A stretch of 64,000 nt of DNA from Mageeibacillus indolicus UPII9-5 (lineage in GTDB: Bacteria; Bacillota; Clostridia; Saccharofermentanales; Fastidiosipilaceae): positions 434,001-498,000 of the forward strand of contig NC_013895.2 of NCBI RefSeq assembly GCF_000025225.2, in the 5' to 3' direction. Position 1 is the first letter of the stretch, and each line of letters opens with the position of its first letter. Positions 9,031 to 18,875 of this stretch are shown piece after piece. The position numbers were made by a program, and so were the translations under genes. Below the pieces are notes generated by a model. The model saw only the letters and a list, made by a program, of their open reading frames with translations. It did not search any database and had not been told where the DNA came from.

Positions 9031-11603
9031 TGACGGTCAGACAACCGGAAATTTTAGCCCCCGTGGGCGATATGGACATGCTAAGTGCTGCCTTGCGCGC
9101 CGGTGCTGATGCCGTTTTTTTTGGTAGCGGTGATTTTCACGCACGAAACAAAGCTGTCGGCTTGCCGGAAGACAAATTGCCGGAAATTATCGAAGAAATA
9201 CATTTTAACTCAGCTCGTTGCTACCTTACGTTGAATACCTTGATTCGCCAAAATGAACTGACAGCAGCGATAGATTTGGCTTTAGCGGCGTATGAAGCCG
9301 GCATTGATGCCATAATAATTCAAGATATAGGCTTAGCCGATATATTGCACCGCCATTTGCCGGCTTTGACCTTACATGCCAGCACACAAATGGCAATTTA
9401 TACCCCTGAGGCCATGAAATTAGCGGCCGAACTCGGGATGAAACGCATTGTTCTACCACGCGAATACAATTTGGCGGAAATACGTAGCCAAACCGCTTTA
9501 GCCCATCAGCTGGGCATGGAAACTGAGGTGTTTGTGCATGGCGCTCTATGCGTATGCTATTCTGGCCATTGCCATCTCAGCAGGCATTTAGGCGGACGAA
9601 GTGCCAATCGAGGCGCCTGTGCCCAGCCTTGTCGAATGAACTACACTGTTGAAGGCCATGGTTCCTTGGGCTTACCCCTGCTTTCCCCCAAAGATATCAG
9701 CTATTTAGACAATTTGAGCGATTTGGCGGCCGCCGGGGTTGATTCTTTTAAAATAGAAGGACGGATGCGAAGCCCGGAATATGTGGCAACGGCGGTGAAT
9801 GTTTTTAAACGTCAGCTGTACGGGCAAACTGTATCTGAGCAAAACAGGAGCGACTTGTTGTTGGCTTTCAACCGTGGCGGCAGTTTTTCTACCTCAAGGT
9901 TGACCGGACAACGCGGACGCGATTTTTTGAGCGGTGATTATGCTGGCAACTATGGTATCGAACTAGGCCGTATAAGTGCTGCAAGACCGTCGGATGGAAC
10001 GTTAACCATCAAAAAACTCACAGAAACTGCTGACGGTATGATGGTTCCAGAATTGCGGCGCGGCGATGTGATCAGCATTCGTTTGCCCGGCGAAGGTGAG
10101 CTTGCTTCGGCACCTTTAGGCGAGGTACGGCATTGCGGCAATAACGTGATTGTAAAAGGTTTTCATCCAGCTGTTTTGCGCAAGTTGCCATTCGACGCTC
10201 CGGTGTTTTTGATGCGCAGCGAAGAACTTAATACACGTTGCTTGGCTTTACACCGACCTGCGCGCCCGGTAAGACTTGTGCTATCTGAAAAAGCTCCGCA
10301 TCAATATACTTTAAAAATCGAAATTGTTAAAGAAGTGGAACATAAGGACAGCGTCAAGCAAGAAATTATCGACCAACAAGAAAACATAGTTGACCAGGAA
10401 AATAACGCTCACCGGCAAGATATTGCGCCGGATACCGGAGAGCCAAACATTTCTCCGGGAGCTTCAGCCGAGGTGCAGTATCAGAGCGAGACAAATACAA
10501 CTGAAATCAAGCCGCTTCCCTATGAGCGAATTAAACAACAGTTGAGCAAACTCGGGAATACGGGCTTAAAGGCAACGGAAATTGTCATATATGGCGAGAT
10601 AGAATTACGTGTAGCGGAACTTAACGAAATAAGACGCAGGGCAGTCGCGATTCTTCTGAAAAACATACAAGTTAAAACAGCGTTAACGCCTGAAGTGCCG
10701 CAAGCGATACGCCAAAGCATTGCTGAGGAGATTCAAAACCTAAGCGAATATTCCGCGAAAAACGGTTCCGTGCACGGCATGAACGGCATTACAAGCGGCT
10801 CAAAATGGCTTTCGCTGCCAGGCTGGCGAAGCGGAGATAAACTGCCGGGCGAAACAGGAGCTGAAGGCTTTATTCTGCCGCTTGCCGCATTACTACGAAG
10901 CACGCATCAAAGTCTGCAAAAGTTGTTTGCCGATTATAAAATACGCGTGATGGTTCCGGCCGGAGCCAGGTTGGCATTATTAGCTAAGGGCAGCCAAGCT
11001 TATCCGGAATGGCGCCGCCTCGGTTTGCAGGGACAGGTTACGGCGGGGGCAAAATTGGCTGCTTTGCCGGATGACGACTGGTGGCTGTGGTGCGACGGCA
11101 ATATTGCCAATACGGCAACACTTAATTTTTTCCGCCGCCGCGGCTGCCGCGCTTTTGCTCCGGCTGGAGAACTGGGAAGCACTGCGGAGCCGGCTTGGCA
11201 AGCCTTGGTGGCCGCTGCTTCACCCGATTTGGCCGCCTTGGTTCTGAGTGGGGCGGAAGAAGCCATGCTTTTTGAGCATTGTCCCATTGGTTTCGGCCAA
11301 ACGGGCTGCCAAAAATGCCGCCGGGAACGATTGTTCATTTTGCGTGATCAACGTGGCCGTCGGCTGCCATTTTTGCCCTTGCCGGAACAGCATTGCAGCG
11401 GCAGATTGTACGCTCCTCTTGATGAATCACCGGCGCGAAATTTATCTTGCGCCAGCCAACGAATTACTTCTGACATGCAATTTTCCGAAGTCGGACAGGT
11501 GCATACAGATGAAAAAACGAAGTTGGCGCAAATGCCAAAAACGAAGTTGATTGAAGTCATTACGATGCTGCCGCCGCTGAAACGTCCAGCCGGGACCATC
11601 TGA
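9030..11603 (+). CDS. U32-family peptidase / RlhA-like protein
   Basis: The N-terminal ~330 residues are a peptidase U32 barrel: EILAPVGDMDMLSAALRAGADAVFFG at the start, then the cysteine set C174, C176, C181, C197, C201 (CVCYSGHC ... GACAQPC) typical of the branch that binds an Fe-S cluster, and DSFKIEGRMRSPEY. The C-terminal ~500 residues fit the extended architecture of RlhA (23S rRNA C2501 hydroxylation) and related clostridial proteins; E. coli RlhA is about 650 aa, this one 857. Residues around 430-500 are an acidic, low-complexity insertion. Protease activity of U32 proteins of this branch is doubtful; an RNA-modification role is the better family-based guess. It is translationally coupled to the zapA-like gene. 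Confidence 0.85.
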   Translation: MTVRQPEILAPVGDMDMLSAALRAGADAVFFGSGDFHARNKAVGLPEDKLPEIIEEIHFNSARCYLTLNTLIRQNELTAAIDLALAAYEAGIDAIIIQDIGLADILHRHLPALTLHASTQMAIYTPEAMKLAAELGMKRIVLPREYNLAEIRSQTALAHQLGMETEVFVHGALCVCYSGHCHLSRHLGGRSANRGACAQPCRMNYTVEGHGSLGLPLLSPKDISYLDNLSDLAAAGVDSFKIEGRMRSPEYVATAVNVFKRQLYGQTVSEQNRSDLLLAFNRGGSFSTSRLTGQRGRDFLSGDYAGNYGIELGRISAARPSDGTLTIKKLTETADGMMVPELRRGDVISIRLPGEGELASAPLGEVRHCGNNVIVKGFHPAVLRKLPFDAPVFLMRSEELNTRCLALHRPARPVRLVLSEKAPHQYTLKIEIVKEVEHKDSVKQEIIDQQENIVDQENNAHRQDIAPDTGEPNISPGASAEVQYQSETNTTEIKPLPYERIKQQLSKLGNTGLKATEIVIYGEIELRVAELNEIRRRAVAILLKNIQVKTALTPEVPQAIRQSIAEEIQNLSEYSAKNGSVHGMNGITSGSKWLSLPGWRSGDKLPGETGAEGFILPLAALLRSTHQSLQKLFADYKIRVMVPAGARLALLAKGSQAYPEWRRLGLQGQVTAGAKLAALPDDDWWLWCDGNIANTATLNFFRRRGCRAFAPAGELGSTAEPAWQALVAAASPDLAALVLSGAEEAMLFEHCPIGFGQTGCQKCRRERLFILRDQRGRRLPFLPLPEQHCSGRLYAPLDESPARNLSCASQRITSDMQFSEVGQVHTDEKTKLAQMPKTKLIEVITMLPPLKRPAGTI

Positions 11604-11620
11604 AACGTCCGTCGGGACCC
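11577..11620 (+). repeat. Direct repeat across the U32 gene stop
   Basis: CTGAAACGTCCAGCCGGGAC (11577-11596) and CTGAAACGTCCGTCGGGACC (11600-11619) are near-copies 23 bp apart. The stop codon TGA (11601-11603) lies inside the second copy. Confidence 0.75.
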
Positions 11621-11626
11621 GCTGAA

Positions 11627-11655
11627 TTGAGCAAAAAAGAAAATATGTTTATAAT
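11627..11655 (+). promoter_or_regulatory. Vegetative promoter for dut-tsaD-smpB
   Basis: TTGAGC (11627-11632), a 17-bp spacer, then a perfect TATAAT (11650-11655), placed about 40 bp before the dut start. It fits a housekeeping sigma factor promoter. Confidence 0.8.
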
Positions 11656-11697
11656 TAAGTGAACTCTTAGACGGAACTTTTACGAATGGAGAATTTT

Positions 11698-12195
11698 ATG
11701 CACGAACTCAAAGTAGCGATTGAACTTTGTCGACCTACAGCTATTAAACCGCGGTACATGCATATCGGTGATGCCGGTATGGATCTTTATGCAGCTGACG
11801 ATGTAATTTTAAAACCCGGGGAGAGCAAAGTTGTGCCGTTAGGTTTCAAAATGGCCTTGCCGATCGGCTATGAGATGCAAATACGTGCCCGTAGCGGACT
11901 TTCTTTAAAAACCAGATTACGTTTGCCTAACGGATTAGGAACAATTGACGCTGGTTATCGCGGCGAGGTCGGTGTGATAATGTACAATGCAAGTCCGGAC
12001 AATTCTGCCGGTGAGTCGGAAATCTTGACACTTACCGAACAAAATAACCGCGCCGGAACCTATTTGATTCACCGCGGAGAACGCATAGCTCAAGCAGTAA
12101 TTGCGCCGATCATCCATGTTGAATGGGAAGATGCCGAGTCGGTCTGCAACATAGGAGAAGACAGAGGCGGCGGATTAGGGCATAGTGGAGTGTAA
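11698..12195 (+). CDS. dut: dUTP pyrophosphatase
   Basis: Hydrolyses dUTP to dUMP, keeping uracil out of DNA and feeding dTMP synthesis. All five trimeric dUTPase motifs are visible: AGMDLYA (1), ARSGLS (2), LGTIDAGYRGEVGV (3), RGERIAQAVI (4) and the glycine-rich C-terminal arm RGGGLGHSGV (5). The start is taken as ATG 11698, which has GGAG at 11688-11691; an in-frame ATG at 11686 has no Shine-Dalgarno. This gives 165 aa. It is followed 3 bp later by tsaD. Confidence 0.95.
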   Translation: MHELKVAIELCRPTAIKPRYMHIGDAGMDLYAADDVILKPGESKVVPLGFKMALPIGYEMQIRARSGLSLKTRLRLPNGLGTIDAGYRGEVGVIMYNASPDNSAGESEILTLTEQNNRAGTYLIHRGERIAQAVIAPIIHVEWEDAESVCNIGEDRGGGLGHSGV

Positions 12196-12198
12196 AAA

Positions 12199-13254
12199 AT
12201 GTTAATATTAGGAATAGAATCATCCTGCGATGAAACCGCTGCCGCAGTAGTTGCTGATGGGCGAACTGTGTTAAGTGACGTAATTGCGTCGTCAGCTGAT
12301 ATCCATCGCCGTTTTGGCGGTGTTGTACCGGAGATTGCCTCCCGTATGCACGTTGAGGCTATTTTACCGGTTGTTACACAAGCTTTGAGCGATGCCAGAT
12401 GCACTTTAGCCGATATCACCGCCGTTGCTGTTACTTACGGACCCGGCTTGACCGGCGCACTTTTAGTGGGACTTTCCGCCGCGAAAGGCCTGTGCCTCGC
12501 AGCCGGCAAACCCTTGATAGGTGTGCATCATATAGCGGCACATATAGCGGCAAACTATGTCGCCGACCCCGAACTTGAGCCGCCGTATTTGTGCTTAGTT
12601 GTATCAGGCGGGCATTCACAACTGGTATTGGTTCGCGACTATCTCGACTTTGTTATTTTAGGTACGACACGAGATGATGCCGCTGGAGAAGCCTTTGACA
12701 AAGTTTCACGGGCTGTCGGTCTCGGCTATCCAGGCGGACCTTTGATCGATAAACTGGCCAAAAAAGGTAATCGGACAGCGTTGCATTTCCCACAGACCAA
12801 ATTCCCCGATGACAGCCTGGATTTTTCGTTCAGTGGCGTAAAAACCGCCGGTTTGACCTTTATCCGCCAAAGCAAGCAACAAGCTGAACGGATGGGACTA
12901 GACTGGGAAACGGCTTTCCCTAAAGCAGATTTCGTGGCCTCCTACCAAGAAGCCATATTACAGGCACTGATTAATAACGCTGCAGAGGCGATAAAACGAA
13001 CAGGGGTAAAGAGACTGGTGATTGCCGGCGGTGTAAGTGCCAATTCTCGCTTGCGTGAAATGGCTTCCGAGCTTGCAAACGAGTTAAAAATAACTTTTAC
13101 CTGCCCGCCACTGCGACTTTGTACCGATAATGCGGTAATGATCGGGGCAATGGGATATTACAAGTATTTGGCAAAACCACAAGGCGACGGAATGGCCTTG
13201 AATGCCTATCCGCATTTGACCTTAGCCGAATTTATCAGAACAACGGAGGCTTAA
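12199..13254 (+). CDS. tsaD: tRNA threonylcarbamoyladenosine synthase TsaD
   Basis: TsaD transfers threonylcarbamoyl to A37 of ANN-reading tRNAs, together with TsaB and TsaE. The sequence opens [17 protein letters not shown] (ASKHA ATPase fold) and contains the metal-binding HHIAAH motif, [10 protein letters not shown] and [11 protein letters not shown]. The length, 351 aa, is standard. A GGAG at the end of dut serves as the ribosome binding site. tsaB and tsaE are not in the window. Confidence 0.97.
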   Translation: MLILGIESSCDETAAAVVADGRTVLSDVIASSADIHRRFGGVVPEIASRMHVEAILPVVTQALSDARCTLADITAVAVTYGPGLTGALLVGLSAAKGLCLAAGKPLIGVHHIAAHIAANYVADPELEPPYLCLVVSGGHSQLVLVRDYLDFVILGTTRDDAAGEAFDKVSRAVGLGYPGGPLIDKLAKKGNRTALHFPQTKFPDDSLDFSFSGVKTAGLTFIRQSKQQAERMGLDWETAFPKADFVASYQEAILQALINNAAEAIKRTGVKRLVIAGGVSANSRLREMASELANELKITFTCPPLRLCTDNAVMIGAMGYYKYLAKPQGDGMALNAYPHLTLAEFIRTTEA

Positions 13255-13255
13255 T

Positions 13256-13723
13256 ATGGCACGAGCTAAAGGCATAAAAGTAGTAGCCGACAACCGCAAA
13301 GCGCACTATGACTACATAGTTTTAAATAAATACGAAGCAGGTATTGTTTTAAGCGGGACTGAAGTCAAGTCGATTCGCGGCGGGAACGTTAACCTCAAGG
13401 ACAGCTATGCTAAAATTCTGCATGGAGAAATGTGGGTGATCGGCATGCATATCAGTCCGTATGAACAGGGCAACCGCTACAATTTAGACCCAATGCGCAG
13501 TCGCAAACTTTTGCTCCACAAACAGGAAATTGACCGGCTGTTTGGTAAAATCAAACAAGAAGGACTCACCTTGGTTCCGTTGCAACTATATTTTAAGAAT
13601 GGCAGAGTTAAGCTTGAGCTGGGGCTTGCCAAAGGCAAAAAAAACTATGACAAACGCCAATCCATGATCCAGCGCACGGTAAAACGCGACATAGATCGCG
13701 CCTTGAAAAATAGTAACAAATAA
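13256..13723 (+). CDS. smpB: SsrA-binding protein SmpB
   Basis: SmpB binds tmRNA and the A site for trans-translation rescue of stalled ribosomes. It has the classic beginning [40 protein letters not shown], and a lysine-rich C-terminal tail ([20 protein letters not shown]). The 155-aa length is normal. It starts one base after the tsaD stop with GGAGG inside tsaD, so the two are co-transcribed. No ssrA gene was recognised nearby. Confidence 0.97.
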   Translation: MARAKGIKVVADNRKAHYDYIVLNKYEAGIVLSGTEVKSIRGGNVNLKDSYAKILHGEMWVIGMHISPYEQGNRYNLDPMRSRKLLLHKQEIDRLFGKIKQEGLTLVPLQLYFKNGRVKLELGLAKGKKNYDKRQSMIQRTVKRDIDRALKNSNK

Positions 13724-13802
13724 ATATATTTTATGCCGATATTTATTGCCTTACCTAGGCATAGCAGGAACATAACCGTTTGTACGACGTAGATATGTTT
13801 CC

Positions 13803-13831
13803 TTTACATTTTAAAAGCGTCATGTTACAAT
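13803..13831 (+). promoter_or_regulatory. Vegetative promoter for tig
   Basis: TTTACA (13803-13808), 17-bp spacer, TACAAT (13826-13831), about 45 bp before the tig start codon. Confidence 0.75.
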
Positions 13832-13874
13832 TTTTTTCAGTATGTACCGAGGGAAACCTCGTTGGGAGGATAAT

Positions 13875-15173
13875 ATGACATCTAAAATTGAAAAAAAAGA
13901 AAAAAGCTTGGTGGATTTACATTTAGAATTCACGGCTGAGGAATTCCTCAAAGCCTTACAAGAAGTATATAAATATAACGCCAAACGATTCTCCGTGCCT
14001 GGTTTCCGTAAGGGCAAGGCACCGTTTGCTTTGGCTATGCGCTACTACGGCGAAGGCACTTTGTACGATGATGCCATTGACAATTTAGTTAATGCCGAGT
14101 ACGGCAAGTTGCTGGATGAAAACAATTTGGAACCAGTTGTGCGTCCGGAGCTGGAGATTGTCAAAGTCGGTTCACAAGAAGGCTTGACGGTAATTTTGCA
14201 TGTTACGAACAAACCTGAAGTGGTGCTCGGCGAATATAAAGGCATTGAAGCGAAAAAACCGGTTACCGAAGTTAAGCCGGAAGACGTTGAAGCTGAATTG
14301 AAAAAGGTACATGAGCACAGCGGCCGAATGGTACCGGTTACCGATCGTCCGGCGGCAAAAGGCGATACTGCAAAAATAGACTTTAAAGGTTATCTCGACG
14401 GCAAAGAATTTGAGGGCGGCAGCTCTGAAGGCCATGATTTGAAGCTGGGCTCCGGCACATTTATACCAGGCTTTGAAGACCAAGTCATCGGTCACAATAT
14501 TGATGATGAATTTGATGTAAATGTGACTTTCCCAGAAGATTACACAGCCAAAGAGTTGGCTGGTAAGCCGGTGGTATTCAAATGCAAACTACATGGCTTG
14601 ATGGTGAAAGAGTTACCGGAATTGGATGACGAATTTGCCAAAGATGTGAGCGAATACGATACTTTGGAAGAATACAAGAACAGCTTGCGTGATAAGTTGA
14701 CAGAACGCGCCGCCGAAAAAGACCGGGCCGATTTTGAAGACAATGTCGTAAATGCTGTTGTAGCTAACGCTACGGTCGATATACCGGATGCAATGGTTGA
14801 AAGTGAAATCGACGGAACTGTCCAACGCCAGACCCAATCCATGCGCCACCAAGGTATTGAGCTGAATCAGTACTTACAGTACATAGGTAAAACTTTGGAA
14901 GAATATCGCAATGAGATGCGCGAGCCGGCGAAAAAACAAATCAAAACTTCCTTAGTTATCGAAGCTGTAACCAAGAAAGAAAACCTTCCTATATCTGAGG
15001 ATGACTATAAGGCGGGCATAGAACGCATTGGCAAACAATATGGGATGAGCCCCGAAGAACTTGAAAAGAGATTTGGCAAAAATAATTCGATGATCAATGA
15101 TATGATCAGGACAAATCTGACCGTGGAGATGCTGGTTAAAGAAGCCAAGCCGGTTGAAGAAAAACGTCCCTGA
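13875..15173 (+). CDS. tig: Trigger factor
   Basis: Ribosome-associated chaperone and peptidyl-prolyl isomerase that meets nascent chains at the tunnel exit. The N-terminal domain carries a signature related to the ribosome-docking motif (FSVPGFRKGKAP). The FKBP domain is in the middle (DTAKIDFKGYLDGKEFEGG ... FIPGFEDQVIGH), and the C-terminal part is the helical chaperone arm. The start is set at ATG 13875 because GGGAGG (13864-13869) precedes it; an upstream in-frame ATG at 13842 lies in the leader. This gives 432 aa, normal for the family. The tig-clpP-clpX order is conserved in many bacteria. Confidence 0.96.
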   Translation: MTSKIEKKEKSLVDLHLEFTAEEFLKALQEVYKYNAKRFSVPGFRKGKAPFALAMRYYGEGTLYDDAIDNLVNAEYGKLLDENNLEPVVRPELEIVKVGSQEGLTVILHVTNKPEVVLGEYKGIEAKKPVTEVKPEDVEAELKKVHEHSGRMVPVTDRPAAKGDTAKIDFKGYLDGKEFEGGSSEGHDLKLGSGTFIPGFEDQVIGHNIDDEFDVNVTFPEDYTAKELAGKPVVFKCKLHGLMVKELPELDDEFAKDVSEYDTLEEYKNSLRDKLTERAAEKDRADFEDNVVNAVVANATVDIPDAMVESEIDGTVQRQTQSMRHQGIELNQYLQYIGKTLEEYRNEMREPAKKQIKTSLVIEAVTKKENLPISEDDYKAGIERIGKQYGMSPEELEKRFGKNNSMINDMIRTNLTVEMLVKEAKPVEEKRP

Positions 15174-15212
15174 GTTTATAACTGTCGAATGTAACAACTT
15201 TAATGATTAATC

Positions 15213-15243
15213 AAAAGCTCGGACAATTGTCTGGGCTTTTGCA
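15213..15243 (+). terminator. Hairpin between tig and clpP
   Basis: AAAAGCTCGGAC (15213-15224) pairs with GTCTGGGCTTTT (15229-15240), 12 bp including two G-U pairs, around an AATT loop. The following T-run is short, so it may attenuate rather than fully stop transcription into clpP. Confidence 0.6.
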
Positions 15244-15258
15244 CAGAAAGGAAAAATT

Positions 15259-15843
15259 ATGAGTCTTGTACCAATGGTAATTGAACAAACCGGCCGCGGC
15301 GAGAGATCGTACGATATTTACTCCCGTTTGCTGAAAGAACGCATTATTATTTTGAGTGACGAGGTTAATCATGTTACGGCCAGCTTAATCACCGCACAAT
15401 TGCTGTTTTTGGAAGCGGAAGACCCGGATAAGGATATCCAATTTTACATCAACAGCCCCGGCGGTTCTGTTTCCGATGGATTGATGATTTTGGATACGAT
15501 GGACTATATCAAACCGGATGTTCAAACTATCGGTATGGGAATGTGCGCGAGTATGGGTGCCGTTTTGCTTACCAGCGGAACCAAAGGCAAACGTTTTATG
15601 TTGCCTAATGCTGAAGTAATGATTCACCAACCTCTGGGCGGAATGCAGGGACAGGCCAGCGACATGATAATAGCCGCTGAGCACGTAACAAAAACCCGCC
15701 AAATCTTGAACGCTATTTTGCAACGCCAGACCGGTCGTTCCCTCAATGAGATTGAACGCGACACGGATCGGGATAACTGGAAATCGGCGCAAGAAGCAAT
15801 CGCCTATGGTCTGATTGATCACGTAATGGACAAACGAGGTTAA
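15259..15843 (+). CDS. clpP: ATP-dependent Clp protease proteolytic subunit
   Basis: Serine peptidase forming the tetradecameric chamber of ClpXP/ClpCP/ClpEP. Catalytic residues are visible in [21 protein letters not shown] (Ser in ASMGA), [12 protein letters not shown] (His) and the later Asp in the RDTDRDNW region. The length is 194 aa, typical. GAAAGGA lies upstream of ATG 15259. It is directly followed by clpX. Confidence 0.97.
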   Translation: MSLVPMVIEQTGRGERSYDIYSRLLKERIIILSDEVNHVTASLITAQLLFLEAEDPDKDIQFYINSPGGSVSDGLMILDTMDYIKPDVQTIGMGMCASMGAVLLTSGTKGKRFMLPNAEVMIHQPLGGMQGQASDMIIAAEHVTKTRQILNAILQRQTGRSLNEIERDTDRDNWKSAQEAIAYGLIDHVMDKRG

Positions 15844-15845
15844 TA

Positions 15846-17168
15846 ATGCCGGAAAGAAAAAGTCATGTCTGTAGCTTTTGCGGCCGAAATGAAAAGGAAG
15901 TCGGCATGCTGCTTGGCGCGGATAAAACATATATATGTTCTGATTGTGCTGAAATATGTCACAACTTTTTTATTAACGAAGCATATGAACCGGGGATGAG
16001 TGGAAAACCCGAAAAAAGCAGGAACCTTGGGGGAGCAAAGGCGCAAAAATCTGTAAATCCCTCCGATTTGCCCTCGCCTAAAGAGATGAAGGCTATTCTG
16101 GACGAGTATGTCATCGGTCAGGATGAGGCCAAAAAAACACTTTGTGTTGCAGTATACAACCACTATAAACGGGTTTTTCGCGACCCGCAGTCAGAAACAG
16201 CAAAAGAGGACACGGTACAACTGGATAAGAGTAATGTTATGCTCATCGGCCCTACCGGCTGTGGCAAAACTTTGCTGGCCTCGACTTTGGCGAAAATTTT
16301 GCATGTCCCGTTTGCGATTGCTGATGCTACCGCACTCACTGAAGCCGGTTACGTCGGTGAAGACGTAGAAAATATTTTGTTGCGCCTGATTCAAAATGCG
16401 AATTTTGACATTGCTCAAGCACAGCGCGGTATTATTTATATTGATGAGATTGACAAGATTACCAGACGTTCGGATAATCCGTCGATAACCCGTGATGTAA
16501 GCGGTGAGGGTGTCCAGCAGGCTTTGCTTAAGATCCTTGAAAGTACAATTGCTAACGTTCCGCCCCAAGGCGGTCGGAAACATCCGCACCAAGAGTTCAT
16601 TCAAATAGATACTACGAATATACTATTTATTTGTGGAGGTGCTTTTGACGGACTAGATAAAATCATCCGTCGCCGTACCAATCGCAAGTCAATTGGATTT
16701 GGCGCAGAAATCGGCTCAAATTCATCTTTAGACGATGATGATGTTTTATCTCAGCTCGAACCACGTGATCTGCTTAAATTTGGCCTGATCCCTGAATTTA
16801 TTGGACGTGTACCGATTAACGTTACCTTAAAGGCGTTGGATCAACAGCAGCTGATCAAAGTGTTGTCTGAACCGAAAAACTCTTTGATAAAACAATATAA
16901 ATATTTGCTCGAACTTGATGGTGTCGACTTGGAGTTTACGCCTGAAGCGATTAATGAAATCGCCGCTGCAGCCATCAAACGCAAAACAGGCGCACGTGGG
17001 TTGCGAGCGATTATGGAAGAAATTATGCTTGACGTCATGTATGAACTTCCCTCCCGGCATGATATTAAGAAATGCGTGATCGGGGCGTCAGTAGTACGTC
17101 ATGAAGCTACGCCGGAATTTGTATTCAAAACCGAGGCCGACAGCGAAGAAAATAAAGATCGCCAGTGA
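15846..17168 (+). CDS. clpX: ATP-dependent protease ATPase subunit ClpX
   Basis: AAA+ unfoldase of ClpXP. The N-terminal C4 zinc finger reads CSFCGRN ... CSDCAEIC. The AAA core has Walker [19 protein letters not shown] (Walker B), and [13 protein letters not shown] in the C-terminal part. The 440 residues match the family. It starts 2 bp after the clpP stop, so the two subunits are made together, and a strong hairpin follows at 17258. Confidence 0.97.
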   Translation: MPERKSHVCSFCGRNEKEVGMLLGADKTYICSDCAEICHNFFINEAYEPGMSGKPEKSRNLGGAKAQKSVNPSDLPSPKEMKAILDEYVIGQDEAKKTLCVAVYNHYKRVFRDPQSETAKEDTVQLDKSNVMLIGPTGCGKTLLASTLAKILHVPFAIADATALTEAGYVGEDVENILLRLIQNANFDIAQAQRGIIYIDEIDKITRRSDNPSITRDVSGEGVQQALLKILESTIANVPPQGGRKHPHQEFIQIDTTNILFICGGAFDGLDKIIRRRTNRKSIGFGAEIGSNSSLDDDDVLSQLEPRDLLKFGLIPEFIGRVPINVTLKALDQQQLIKVLSEPKNSLIKQYKYLLELDGVDLEFTPEAINEIAAAAIKRKTGARGLRAIMEEIMLDVMYELPSRHDIKKCVIGASVVRHEATPEFVFKTEADSEENKDRQ

Positions 17169-17257
17169 ATAATTAAAAAAGACTGCCGGCGAAGAATTGG
17201 TAGTCAATTTGAACGGGTAGGGTGAGCTGATATCGTTGCTCTTTCTAAAGTTTTGTC

Positions 17258-17305
17258 GCTGCTTTGTCGCAAATTTGAGAAATTTGTCGATGAAGCAGCT
17301 TTTTT
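17258..17305 (+). terminator. Terminator after clpX
   Basis: GCTGCTTTGTCG (17258-17269) pairs with CGATGAAGCAGC (17288-17299) with two G-U pairs. The stem continues CAAATTT/AAATTTG around a GAG loop, with one bulged T, and a TTTTTT run follows. This is a long intrinsic terminator about 90 bp after the clpX stop. Confidence 0.88.
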
Positions 17306-17348
17306 ATTTCGCTTATAATGACCCCATCAAAATATTTAGGAGGTCTAT

Positions 17349-17630
17349 ATGGACAACAATCGTAGAAATCGTAGCCGTGAGAATGATGAGGTTAAATACG
17401 AATTAAAGCAGCATATCGGGTCAATCGGCACGACCGGTAACGGATGGGTTAAAGAAGTCAATCTGCTGAGTTGGAATGATCATCAACCAGGCATAGATAT
17501 ACGGACATGGAACAGCAATCATACCAAGATGTCCAAAGGAATCAATATTACCTTGGAGGAAGCTACGAATTTAAGCTGTCTTTTGAATGCTTATATAGGT
17601 GATAAGGACACTGCAACGGGCACAGATTGA
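17349..17630 (+). CDS. PC4/YdbC-like single-strand nucleic-acid-binding protein
   Basis: A 93-residue protein with the YdbC/PC4 pattern: GTTGNGWVKEVNLLSWNDHQPGIDIRTWN then MSKGINITLEEATNL. YdbC of Lactococcus is a PC4-fold homodimer that binds single-stranded DNA and RNA. The first ~15 residues are a charged, probably flexible tail. The start ATG 17349 has AGGAGG upstream, and a TATAAT at 17314-17319 could be its -10 box, though no good -35 is visible. It stands alone between the clpX terminator and the AraC gene. The exact cellular role in this organism is not evident. Confidence 0.8.
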   Translation: MDNNRRNRSRENDEVKYELKQHIGSIGTTGNGWVKEVNLLSWNDHQPGIDIRTWNSNHTKMSKGINITLEEATNLSCLLNAYIGDKDTATGTD

Positions 17631-17895
17631 GGCAGTGGCAAGCTGGCATCATAAATATCAATGCAATCATAGCGGCAGCTCTTAGTGCTTGCTGTTTCAG
17701 TACGGACTAGGCCCGGGGACAGGCCTGTGATAATAAAAAACGGAACATCCGGTTATAATAGTTGATTTAATTTACCTTAATGGCAGAGGAGACGATAAAT
17801 TTTGCCGTAAAGCCGGGTGATTCCGTTTTTATGCTTTAAAAATCAGATTATTTTTGCTATCATAGACAGAATAACATCCCAAAGGAGGAACGGAT

Positions 17896-18858
17896 ATGCT
17901 GCAGGAAATATTGTCCGGAAAGGTCTATGGCACAGAAATAAAAGCAGGTTTTTTGCCAATATTGATTGCTGCCAATATTTCGATCTCCTCTTGCGGTGAA
18001 GAAAAGCTGAGTTACGATTTGATAAAGAATTATCGCCTAGCTTTTGTGCGCAGCGGTAAGATTGCCGTGCAAACTGCAAGTACATCGCAGATTTTGTCAA
18101 CTGGCGGAATTGCGTTATTACAACGTAACGTTGAATGCACCTGCATTACGCAGGATACTAAGGCGGAGGTGGTTTGGCTGGGCTTTGCCCTTCTTGATAA
18201 TAGTAGTGAAAAATCAACGAACTTTGCGGAAAAAAACTCAGAAGAATCAAACCGGATTGACATCGAAGAGCTGATTAAGCGTCGTGTTGGCAGAGCGGTA
18301 AATTTGCCGGATATAATCTGTTTCCCCGATAATGTGCAGGAAACAATGGGGCCGCTGTTCGATCACATATATAAAGAAAGCGTTTTCAGGCCTTATTCGT
18401 ATGACTTAATGCAGGAATTATACTTGTTTCAAATAATTGTTCTGGCCTTGCGTTCATTGGAAATAACCTATGAGCGTGCGGATGAAGTTCGTAACGGATC
18501 AATTCAGGATCTCGTCAAACTCAGCCGCAACTATATTTTGGACAATTATGCAAAAGATATTAATGTTACTGATGTGGCTGCCTATGTATGCCTCAGCCCA
18601 AGCTACTTTACGCGAGTTTTTCGAGAAAACACTGGCATCAGTCCTCTATCGTTCATATTTCAGGTGAGAATATCACGAGCATGCAAATTGCTAGAAAAAA
18701 ATAACTTTAAGGTGAGCAGTGTTGCCGAACAAGTAGGCTTCAGCAGTCCTCAGCGATTTAACTCAGCCTTCCGTAAACAGATGGGAATTACGCCCAAAGA
18801 GTATCGCGAGCTTTGTCGTCAACGCTCCGAGGCAGCGGTGGAAATGTTCATGCGCTGA
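17896..18858 (+). CDS. AraC-family transcriptional regulator
   Basis: A 320-residue regulator. The C-terminal ~100 residues hold the two AraC helix-turn-helix motifs: VTDVAAYVCLSPSYFTRVF and VSSVAEQVGFSSPQRFNSAF, ending GITPKEYRELC. The N-terminal ~150 residues resemble a cupin-type ligand domain but are not specific enough to name a ligand. AAAGGAGG precedes ATG 17896. The 265-bp gap upstream (17631-17895) contains an isolated TATAAT-like sequence near 17753 and small hairpins, but nothing I can assign. Neighbouring genes do not reveal its target. Confidence 0.88.
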   Translation: MLQEILSGKVYGTEIKAGFLPILIAANISISSCGEEKLSYDLIKNYRLAFVRSGKIAVQTASTSQILSTGGIALLQRNVECTCITQDTKAEVVWLGFALLDNSSEKSTNFAEKNSEESNRIDIEELIKRRVGRAVNLPDIICFPDNVQETMGPLFDHIYKESVFRPYSYDLMQELYLFQIIVLALRSLEITYERADEVRNGSIQDLVKLSRNYILDNYAKDINVTDVAAYVCLSPSYFTRVFRENTGISPLSFIFQVRISRACKLLEKNNFKVSSVAEQVGFSSPQRFNSAFRKQMGITPKEYRELCRQRSEAAVEMFMR

Positions 18859-18875
18859 TGATTATGGTGGTATAG

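Noticed and set aside
17251-17290. Three TTTGTCG motifs before the PC4-like gene, resembling the motif array in front of the Spo0A-like gene
   Set aside because: Two of the three are the two arms of the clpX terminator hairpin (17258-17305), so pairing explains them; only the first (17251-17259) is independent, too little for an operator array.
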